A stretch of DNA of 7,901 nt, from contig PAPL01000089.1 of the NCBI GenBank assembly GCA_002708885.1, forward strand, positions 22,290-30,190, read 5' to 3'. Positions 1-5,457 of the stretch are shown here, piece by piece. Origin of the DNA: Verrucomicrobiales bacterium (lineage in GTDB: Bacteria; Verrucomicrobiota; Verrucomicrobiia; Verrucomicrobiales; DEV007). Each line of letters begins with the position of its first letter. The stretch's first letter is position 1. Both the position numbers and the translations under genes were made by a program. The notes below the pieces were generated by a model. The model did not search any database. It saw only the letters and a program-made list of their open reading frames with translations, and had not been told where the DNA came from.

Positions 1-383
1 TTAATCCCTTCCAATTCAGATTCATTCTTCTTGCCGCTATTAAGTAAATTCTCTGCAAAGGCCTCGGCTGATGAAATCTTAGATTTGATTTTTTCAATGG
101 CTTCATCATCAAGTCTATCTGATGCATTACGCACAGAATTGCGTAAATCCTCGTGCAATCGATCAACGGAGATCTTTTTATTAATCCGTAAAATTTCTTT
201 TGCCGCATCTCGCTTCCTCACCTCTTCAATTTCCTTCATCGCTTCAGCAAAAGAACCGCCGCTTTTTTTAGATGTCTGGCCCTTTTTAACCTTTGACTCA
301 GTTACGTTCTCTTTGCCCTGAGCAGCAAAATACGGAATGAGAAAAATTATAAAAATCAATTTGATGAAATATTTATTTTTCAC
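1..383 (-). CDS. Hypothetical exported helical protein, C-terminus beyond window
   Basis: This open frame starts at GTG (383-381) and stays open to the left edge, giving 127 codons. The GTG overlaps the TGA of the upstream LptC-like gene (stop 380-382) in a 4-base GTGA overlap, and a purine-rich GGAAGGGGGAAAG lies just before it, so the start is well supported and probably translationally coupled. The N-terminus is a clear signal peptide: a Lys/Asn start, the hydrophobic run FIKLIFIIFLIPYF, then a possible AAQ-G cleavage site near residue 22. After it comes a Lys/Ser/Gly-rich linker, then a strongly charged, probably helical stretch (from about residue 45) rich in Glu, Lys, Arg and Ala. No family is recognised. 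The operon (kdsA, LptC-like) suggests an envelope role, but the visible part does not look like the beta-jellyroll of LptA/OstA, which would be a natural gene in this place. The gene is probably real; its function is unknown. Confidence 0.75.
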   Translation of the reverse strand, partial: MKNKYFIKLIFIIFLIPYFAAQGKENVTESKVKKGQTSKKSGGSFAEAMKEIEEVRKRDAAKEILRINKKISVDRLHEDLRNSVRNASDRLDDEAIEKIKSKISSAEAFAENLLNSGKKNESELEGI

Positions 384-976
384 TCTTTCCCCCTTCCGTT
401 TTGTATAGCTTCAGACATTAAACGAACAGCGTTTAGAACAGGAAAGCTATAGGGCCTACTTGCAACTATTCGCTCATCATTTTTAACAGATGTATCAGAA
501 TCATGTAAAACCATTCTCACTTTCCCGATCATTCTTCCTTGTCGCTTATCAACATCAAACTCCATGGATTCACCGGTAAGTGTAAAATAATCAGGCCTAC
601 TGACTTGGGTCACCTCCTTACTTTTAAGCTTATTCCTTACAAGGCTATAAGTAGCACTCTTAAAATAAACCTGCATCTCCCTATTCGAATTGTCATAGAA
701 ATCAATATTCATTCCTTTTAATCTCACGTCATCATCTGTGATGCGGGTCATTTCCTCAGCACTAATCACACAATCTAATTTACCATCCTTAAATTGAGGG
801 ATTTTAATTCGGATATTAGGCTTATTAATAGGCATGAATTTAGCAGCCTTTAATCCCCGATTAGATTGCTCGGGAGTCCCCTCAAAATCATCTGCAATAA
901 CAGCAGACGGGAAAAACCACCAAAAACATAAAATTCCAAATTTATATAAAAGAACTCTGCCCTGAAAAATGATCAT
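380..976 (-). CDS. LptC/OstA-like exported LPS-transport protein
   Basis: This 198-residue protein has an N-terminal hydrophobic segment at about residues 8-27 (ending SAVIA before DD) that could be a signal peptide or membrane anchor. It is followed by a beta-rich region of about residues 60-157, with GKLDCVISAEEM, LKGMNIDFYD, SATYSLVRN and FTLTGESMEFD leading into GRMIGKVRMVL. This alternation of short strands with 'added/removed in each layer' motifs resembles the LptC/LptA beta-jellyroll that carries LPS from the inner membrane across the periplasm. The length fits LptC (about 190 residues). The ATG shares one base with the kdsA stop (TAATG at 978-974), and the 3' end overlaps the next gene by 4 bases, so all three are very likely one transcript. 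Kdo synthesis directly upstream supports an LPS role. The fold is judged by eye and sequence divergence is high, so LptC is a likely assignment, not a certain one. The last 40 residues extend past the jellyroll. Confidence 0.7.
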   Translation of the reverse strand: MIIFQGRVLLYKFGILCFWWFFPSAVIADDFEGTPEQSNRGLKAAKFMPINKPNIRIKIPQFKDGKLDCVISAEEMTRITDDDVRLKGMNIDFYDNSNREMQVYFKSATYSLVRNKLKSKEVTQVSRPDYFTLTGESMEFDVDKRQGRMIGKVRMVLHDSDTSVKNDERIVASRPYSFPVLNAVRLMSEAIQNGRGKE

Positions 977-1854
977 TACACATTATTTTTTTCCATTGAA
1001 CCCGATGTAGCAATTCCATGAATTGCTACAAGTGTTTTTAATACAGGGGATAAATCATTAAGTGGTATTTGATTTGGTCCATCTGACTTGGCCTTATCAG
1101 GATCTGGATGTGTTTCAATAAAAACTCCATCACACCCTGTCGCCACAGCTGCCTTTGCAAGGACAGGTGCCAAATAACCATCACCTGATGATTTATCACC
1201 TAGTCCTCCAGGCTTTTGAACCGAATGCGTTGCATCAAAAACTACTCGGCAACCCTCTTTCCTCATCCAGAATAGTGAACGCATATCTGCAACAAGATTA
1301 TTGTAACCAAACGTAGTTCCTCTTTCGGTAAATAGAAAATTATCACAGCCAACAGAACGAAGCTTATTTGCAATGGGTATTACATCCAACGGGGCAAGGA
1401 ATTGACCCTTCTTTACATTCACAGCCCTGCCGCTCCGGCCCGCAGCATAAATTAAATCAGTTTGCCGACATAAAAAGGCGGGAATCTGTAAGAGATCAAT
1501 TTTTTCTGAGGCCTTTTCAACTTCTTCAACGGTATGAACATCGGTAGTGACTGGAACATTTAATTCTTTGCCAATTTCATAGAGCATACGACAGCCCTCT
1601 ACGATTCCCGGACCCCTGAAAGAATCAGATGCGGTGCGATTCGCTTTATCATATGAAGCCTTAAAAATAAAAGGAATACCGATTTCGAGGGATATAGTTT
1701 TAAGATTCCTCGCCAATTCCCAAATAAACTCTTCTCCTTCTATAACACATGGCCCCAAAATAAAAACCGGTGAATTTCCGTCAAAATGCACAGAACTCAT
1801 TTCATCATTTCCAATGGAAAACGAGGATGTTGGCTGAGATTGTTTAGCTGTCAC
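976..1854 (-). CDS. kdsA: 3-deoxy-8-phosphooctulonate synthase (KdsA)
   Basis: KdsA condenses phosphoenolpyruvate with arabinose 5-phosphate to Kdo-8-phosphate, the committed step to the Kdo sugar of LPS, in the cytoplasm. The 292-residue protein shows the family signatures GPCVIE (34-39), FKASYDKANR (64-73), the LCRQTD loop (128-133), NVKKGQFLAP (146-155), ERGTTFGYNNLVAD (177-190) and DATHSVQKPGGLGDKS (207-222). Cys36, His210, Glu247 and Asp258 match the four metal ligands of Aquifex-type KdsA (from family knowledge), so this is the metal-dependent class; E. coli-type enzymes have Asn in place of the Cys. The usual KANRSS is KANRTA here. The stated start is GTG (1854-1852), preceded by no clear ribosome site. 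ATG at 1800 (residue 19), with GGAAA about 9 bases upstream, would give a more usual N-terminal length and is a good alternative. It is the first visible gene of an operon with the LptC-like gene. Confidence 0.96.
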   Translation of the reverse strand: MTAKQSQPTSSFSIGNDEMSSVHFDGNSPVFILGPCVIEGEEFIWELARNLKTISLEIGIPFIFKASYDKANRTASDSFRGPGIVEGCRMLYEIGKELNVPVTTDVHTVEEVEKASEKIDLLQIPAFLCRQTDLIYAAGRSGRAVNVKKGQFLAPLDVIPIANKLRSVGCDNFLFTERGTTFGYNNLVADMRSLFWMRKEGCRVVFDATHSVQKPGGLGDKSSGDGYLAPVLAKAAVATGCDGVFIETHPDPDKAKSDGPNQIPLNDLSPVLKTLVAIHGIATSGSMEKNNV

Positions 1855-1997
1855 CGCTTTTAAGTTAGGGTAATGAACGCCTACAGCAAGTCGCGAAGCA
1901 TTAATATTAAATAATTAACTGATTTTATTCTTAGAAGCTTTACGATACCGTATTTTTCAGTCAAAGAACGCAAATAAAAGCAATAACAAAAAATCAA
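1855..1997. promoter_or_regulatory. Divergent intergenic region (kdsA / oxidoreductase)
   Basis: This 143-base AT-rich gap lies between two divergent starts and must hold promoters in both directions. For kdsA, a minus-strand TTGACT (1964-1959) could be a -35 box, but the only hexamer 16 bases on, TAAAGC (1942-1937), is a poor -10. A perfect 10-base palindrome TTAATATTAA sits at 1901-1910, and a TCGCGA palindrome at 1891-1896. No good consensus pair was found for the plus-strand gene. The role is inferred from gene arrangement; the individual sites are weak. Confidence 0.4.
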
Positions 1998-3338
1998 ATG
2001 AATCCGCAACTATATCAAAAGCTAAAGACATCTCGTCGTAAATTTCTTCAATCTACAGCTCTTGCAACTGGACCATTCATACTGCCATCACATATTTGGG
2101 CTGCTAAAACAAAGCCCAACGATAAACTTGTCATGGGCTTCATTGGAATGGGAAAACAAAATGGCGGTCTTTTACGGAATTTTATGGGGCAAGGAGTTCA
2201 GGCCGTTGCCGTTTGTGATGTTGACACTAACCGCCGCAAGAATGCAGAGAATATTGTAAATAATCACAATAAGAATTCTGATTGTAGAGCAGTCATTGAT
2301 TTCAGAGAAATCACCGAAGATCAAGGAATAGATGCGGTATGCATTGCCACGCCTGATCATTGGCACTCTGTAATCACTATTTCCGCTCTAAATAATAAAA
2401 AAGACGTTTATTGTGAAAAACCATTAACACATAACATCCACGAATCCGTTGAAGTTATTAAGGCCGTAAATAAAAACAATAGGGTCCTACAAACCGGATC
2501 GATGCAACGATCTTCCAGCGAGTTCCGGATCGCATGCGAATTAGTAAGAAATGGAGTGATCGGCAAAGTCCATAATGTCGATATTTCAGTAGGAGATCCC
2601 GGTAGGCCATGTGACTTACAAGAAGAAAAAATGGAGCCGGGGCTAGATTGGAATCTATGGTGCGGACCTGGTCCGTTGAGAGGATACAACTCAGTACTTA
2701 GTCCACGCGGAATACATAATCATTTTCCCGCTTGGCGCAATTATATGGAATATGGAGGAGGTATGGTTACTGACTGGGGCGCTCATCATATTGATATCGC
2801 TCAGTGGGGACTAGGAACTGATGATTCTGGCCCCATCGAAGCTAAACCACCTCAGGACTGGAAAAAATCAAAAAGTAAAAGGGGTGCACAATTAGTTTAT
2901 TCTAATGGGTCAACTGTCACGCATAAGAATGGTTTCGGAGTCCATTTCCAAGGCGCTGATGGTGAAGTTAAAGTTAATCGCGGTCGTTTTTCCTTCACTT
3001 ACAAAGGGAAAGAAATCTCAAAATTTGAGAGACGGGGTGACGGATCTCTGGGAAGCGCATTACAAAAAGCTGAAAAGAGTTTCCTCAATAATGCCAAAAC
3101 CAACCTATATAAAAGCAACCACCACATAAGAGACTTCCTTGCTTGCCTAGAAAGCCGTAAGAAACCCATAACAAATGAAATTGTGGGAGCACGATCTGCA
3201 ATTTGTTGCCACCTCATGAATCAAGCATATTACAATGGTGAAATCATTAAATGGGACCCAAAAAATAACACCTTCGCTGACAAATCAGGAAATCCTAAAT
3301 GGCTAACTAGAGATTACCGAGGCCAGTGGAAAGTTTAA
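1998..3338 (+). CDS. Tat-exported Gfo/Idh/MocA family oxidoreductase
   Basis: This 446-residue NAD(P)-dependent dehydrogenase of the glucose-fructose oxidoreductase / inositol dehydrogenase family probably acts on a sugar or sugar derivative; the substrate cannot be read from sequence. A twin-arginine signal is present: SRRKFLQST (12-20), a hydrophobic stretch to about residue 34, and IWA before the mature protein, so it is probably exported folded with its cofactor. The Rossmann fold begins at KLVMGFIGMGKQNGG (43-57), with AVCDVD (71-76) as the end of strand two. CIATPDHWH (115-123) and the family motif CEKPLTHN (139-146, Lys141) follow. The C-terminal domain carries GGGMVTDWGAHHIDIAQWG (253-271), with Asp259 and His263/His264 in the usual catalytic area. 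It is the only plus-strand gene and diverges from kdsA. The ATG has no clear ribosome site (A-rich upstream). Members with a Tat signal are common in Verrucomicrobiota and Planctomycetota. Length and ends look complete. Confidence 0.93.
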   Translation: MNPQLYQKLKTSRRKFLQSTALATGPFILPSHIWAAKTKPNDKLVMGFIGMGKQNGGLLRNFMGQGVQAVAVCDVDTNRRKNAENIVNNHNKNSDCRAVIDFREITEDQGIDAVCIATPDHWHSVITISALNNKKDVYCEKPLTHNIHESVEVIKAVNKNNRVLQTGSMQRSSSEFRIACELVRNGVIGKVHNVDISVGDPGRPCDLQEEKMEPGLDWNLWCGPGPLRGYNSVLSPRGIHNHFPAWRNYMEYGGGMVTDWGAHHIDIAQWGLGTDDSGPIEAKPPQDWKKSKSKRGAQLVYSNGSTVTHKNGFGVHFQGADGEVKVNRGRFSFTYKGKEISKFERRGDGSLGSALQKAEKSFLNNAKTNLYKSNHHIRDFLACLESRKKPITNEIVGARSAICCHLMNQAYYNGEIIKWDPKNNTFADKSGNPKWLTRDYRGQWKV

Positions 3339-3365
3339 TTTAAGACTCCTTATTTACTAATAAAT

Positions 3366-3398
3366 AAAAAAGGCGCTTTATATAAAAGCGCCTTTTTT
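3366..3398. terminator. Bidirectional intrinsic terminator
   Basis: The stem 3366-3379 pairs with 3385-3398 (14 bp; GC core GGCGC/GCGCC extended by A/T pairs) around a 5-base loop at 3380-3384. The A-run on one side and T-run on the other make it read as hairpin plus U-tract on both strands. It lies between the 3' ends of the convergent oxidoreductase gene (28 bases after its stop) and rpsA (24 bases after its stop), so one element can end both transcripts. Confidence 0.92.
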
Positions 3399-3421
3399 TA
3401 TTAGATTTAAATGATAATTCT

Positions 3422-5110
3422 TTATTCTTTTTCCTGCTCCTCTTCCTCACCTGGGCTCCATTCCTCAGCAACTTGGAAAGCCTGTTCCAACCCGACAAGA
3501 TCCGAACTCGGCCTGAGTGCATCGAAGGCAGCAGTTTCCTTTTTAAGCTGTTCCTCAGTATAGGAAGCCGCTTTGATGGACAGTCCAATGCGACGCTCAG
3601 CCTTATCAACTTTAATGACTCGAGCCTCCACTTCGTCTCCAATGTTTACCACTTCTTTTACTTTACCAACGTGCTCTTCACTTAATTGGGAAATATGAAC
3701 CAAACCGTCAACATCATCCTCCAACTGAACGAAAGCGCCAAAAGCTGCAATCTTAGCAACGGTTCCTTTGACCAAATCACCCACAGTAAAGCGGTTGCCA
3801 ATTTCATCCCAGGGGTCCGTCTCTAGCTGCTTAACTCCCAGGCTAATGCGCTGGCTTTCTTTGTCTATCTCCAATACAACGGCCTCTATTTCATCGCCCT
3901 TCTTAAGCGTTTCGCTTGGATGATTAATCTTCCTTGTCCAACTAAGGTCGGAAACATGAACCATGCCATCAATACCATCCTCAAGTTCAATGAATGCACC
4001 GTAAGGAGTAAGGTTTCTTACTTCTCCTTTAATCATGCTACCTATAGGATAACGACTCTCTACATTTTCCCATGGGTTAGGCTCTAGTTGACGAACGCCT
4101 AATGAAATTTTCTGCTCTTCAATATTAATTCCAAGAACGACAGATTCAATTTCTTGTCCCAACTCTAAAACATCAGAAGGCCTAGTGATCCGTTTTGTCC
4201 ATGACAATTCAGATACATGTATTAATCCCTCGACACCCTCTGCCACTTCTACGAAAGCACCGTATGGAACAAGTTTTGTAATCTTGCCCTTAACATGATC
4301 TCCAACAGGGAACCGATTCTCAATATCTTCCCATGGATTGGGTGTCATTTGCTTAAGACCTAAAGAGACCCTCTCTTTTTCCTTATCGACCTCCAATATC
4401 TGAACTGTTATGGGCTGAGCTATAGTAAGCATCTCACTGGGATGATTCACTCTGCCCCAACTCATATCAGTGATATGCAAAAGTCCATCCATTCCTTTTA
4501 GATCAATGAATGCACCAAAATCAGTGATGTTTTTCACAAAACCTTCTACTACATCTCCAGCATTGACCTCTTGAAGGAAAGCCTGACGCTGCTCAGCGCG
4601 TTCCGCTTCAATTACTTCTCTACGACTAAGAACAACATTTTTACGTTCGTCGTTAATTTTAACGATCTTAAACTCATAGATGTTTCCTACGTACTCAGTA
4701 AGATCCTTGGGAGGAATAATATCAATCTGTGAACCAGGCAAGAATGCCTCAACTCCAACATTCACCATCAAACCACCTTTAACCACAGCTTTCACTTTAC
4801 CTTTTACCAAGCCACCATCGTGGAACACTTTGGCAATCTTATCCCAATTCTGTTTGTGTGCCGCTTTCTCTTTAGAAAGCACTATCATCCCCTCATCGTT
4901 CTCTAACCGTTCAAGGAGAACTTCGATCTCTTTACCAACTTCTATTTCCTCATCTTCAAATTCTGAAACAGGTATGGCTCCTTCGGACTTGTAGCCAATG
5001 TCAACCAAAACGACTTGAGGTTGGATTTCGAGAATGCGGCCGATTACGATTGATCCTTCTCTGATCTCGCGGAAGGATTTGTCAATGAGAGCAAGTAATT
5101 CAGTGCTCAT
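3422..5110 (-). CDS. rpsA: 30S ribosomal protein S1
   Basis: S1 is the RNA-binding protein of the small ribosomal subunit that helps load mRNA, especially with weak ribosome sites. The 562-residue protein has six S1 (OB-fold) domains at about residues 18-80, 98-164, 185-254, 269-340, 356-428 and 443-514, the same number and length as E. coli S1 (557 residues, from memory). The first two are divergent (GYKSEGAIP; GVEAFLPGS). Domains 3-6 carry the classic FGAF/YGAF, DGLLHI/EGLIHVSELSW and ISLGVKQ pattern, separated by NPWE/DPWD linkers at 258-261, 345-348 and 432-435. The tail is acidic (EEEEQEKE). The ATG start fits because GSIV of domain 1 lies at residue 19, much as in E. coli. No Shine-Dalgarno sequence is seen before the ATG (ACCTTACAAACCCAATCTT). 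A structured leader lies upstream, and the bidirectional terminator downstream. Confidence 0.98.
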   Translation of the reverse strand: MSTELLALIDKSFREIREGSIVIGRILEIQPQVVLVDIGYKSEGAIPVSEFEDEEIEVGKEIEVLLERLENDEGMIVLSKEKAAHKQNWDKIAKVFHDGGLVKGKVKAVVKGGLMVNVGVEAFLPGSQIDIIPPKDLTEYVGNIYEFKIVKINDERKNVVLSRREVIEAERAEQRQAFLQEVNAGDVVEGFVKNITDFGAFIDLKGMDGLLHITDMSWGRVNHPSEMLTIAQPITVQILEVDKEKERVSLGLKQMTPNPWEDIENRFPVGDHVKGKITKLVPYGAFVEVAEGVEGLIHVSELSWTKRITRPSDVLELGQEIESVVLGINIEEQKISLGVRQLEPNPWENVESRYPIGSMIKGEVRNLTPYGAFIELEDGIDGMVHVSDLSWTRKINHPSETLKKGDEIEAVVLEIDKESQRISLGVKQLETDPWDEIGNRFTVGDLVKGTVAKIAAFGAFVQLEDDVDGLVHISQLSEEHVGKVKEVVNIGDEVEARVIKVDKAERRIGLSIKAASYTEEQLKKETAAFDALRPSSDLVGLEQAFQVAEEWSPGEEEEQEKE

Positions 5111-5157
5111 AAGATTGGGTTTGTAAGGTTAAGTTGATAGTTAATTTATGTCTGGCA

Positions 5158-5209
5158 TGTCCCAGATACCTTCCTCTCAAACAACGGGACACCAACAAAA
5201 TAAGAGGAA
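5158..5209 (-). promoter_or_regulatory. Interleaved inverted repeats in rpsA leader (possible pseudoknot)
   Basis: On the minus-strand transcript the order is TTCCTCT (5209-5203), TGTCCC (5191-5186), AGAGGAA (5177-5171) and GGGACA (5163-5158). The first pairs perfectly with the third (7 bp) and the second with the fourth (6 bp), giving an H-type pseudoknot layout with loops of 11, 8 and 7 bases. It lies about 48 bases before the rpsA ATG, inside the likely 5' leader. The pairing is read directly from sequence. A regulatory role, such as S1 binding its own mRNA as known in E. coli, is inference, and the two stems could also be alternatives to each other. Confidence 0.4.
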
Positions 5210-5222
5210 TGGGGGTTGCGAC

Positions 5223-5231
5223 TTTATATCA
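5223..5231 (-). promoter_or_regulatory. Extended -10 promoter candidate for rpsA
   Basis: The minus strand reads TGATATAAA, a TG-n-TATAAA extended -10 box, which would start a leader of about 105-110 bases before the rpsA ATG. The nearest -35-like hexamer is TTGCGC (5248-5243), but the 14-base spacing is too short, so the match depends on the extended -10. Moderate to low confidence. Confidence 0.4.
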
Positions 5232-5311
5232 TTTGAAGAATTGCGCAAGTTCTTATGCGAATCTTTCAAATCGAATCATTAAATAAGCCTATCTTTTAGG
5301 AAAAAGTCTTA

Positions 5312-5385
5312 TGGCAACCCCGCAAGGATTCGAACCTTGAATAACGGAACCAAAAACCGTTGTGTTACCATTACACCACGGGGTT
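5312..5385 (-). tRNA. tRNA-Gln (anticodon TTG)
   Basis: A full cloverleaf can be drawn on the minus strand. The acceptor stem AACCCCG (5385-5379) pairs with CGGGGTT (5322-5316), all 7 bp. The D-stem is GTGT/ACAC with loop AATGGTA. The anticodon arm ACGGT/TCCGT has loop TTTTGGT, anticodon TTG at 5353-5351. The T-arm CAAGG/CCTTG has loop TTCGAAT. The discriminator is G73, and CCA is encoded (5314-5312). The T-T mismatch closing the anticodon stem (31-39) and G73 are also found in E. coli tRNA-Gln, which supports the identity. The variable loop has only 4 bases (TATT). It lies between gpmI and rpsA on the same strand, 72 bases after the gpmI stop; no good own promoter was found, so it may be processed from a gpmI transcript. 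Confidence 0.97.
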
Positions 5386-5405
5386 GTTTATTGGATGCAA
5401 TAAAC
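5386..5405 (-). repeat. Perfect hairpin abutting the 5' end of tRNA-Gln
   Basis: GTTTATTG (5386-5393) and CAATAAAC (5398-5405) form a perfect 8-bp inverted repeat with a 4-base loop. On the minus strand its last base touches the first base of the tRNA. No T-run follows, so it is not an intrinsic terminator for gpmI. It would form a stem in the 5' leader of the tRNA precursor, next to the RNase P cut site; a function is only inferred. Confidence 0.45.
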
Positions 5406-5457
5406 TAGCTATATCTTTAAGAAGATCAAGGCCAGTGAAGCAATACTGAAATATATC

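Noticed and set aside
31..321. Plus-strand 96-residue open frame opposite the left-edge gene
   Set aside because: It lies antisense to the coupled exported protein, is Ser-rich in the way antisense frames often are, and has no ribosome site or family resemblance.
1937..1964. Strong sigma-70 promoter for kdsA
   Set aside because: TTGACT is a good -35 but the -10 at the right distance (TAAAGC) is poor and lies over 80 bases from the start codon, so it is kept only as a weak note within the intergenic entry.
3340..3642. Minus-strand 100-residue basic frame over the rpsA 3' end
   Set aside because: It overlaps the rpsA C-terminus and the bidirectional terminator in another phase; the basic composition is a frame-shift shadow of the Glu-rich tail.
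3700..4560. Repeated DNA inside rpsA
   Set aside because: The similarity comes from the homologous S1 domains at protein level, normal for this gene; no recent DNA-level duplication is evident.
5386..5457. Intrinsic terminator for gpmI
   Set aside because: The only hairpin there is the 8-bp stem abutting the tRNA, which is AT-rich and followed by the tRNA acceptor strand rather than a T-run.
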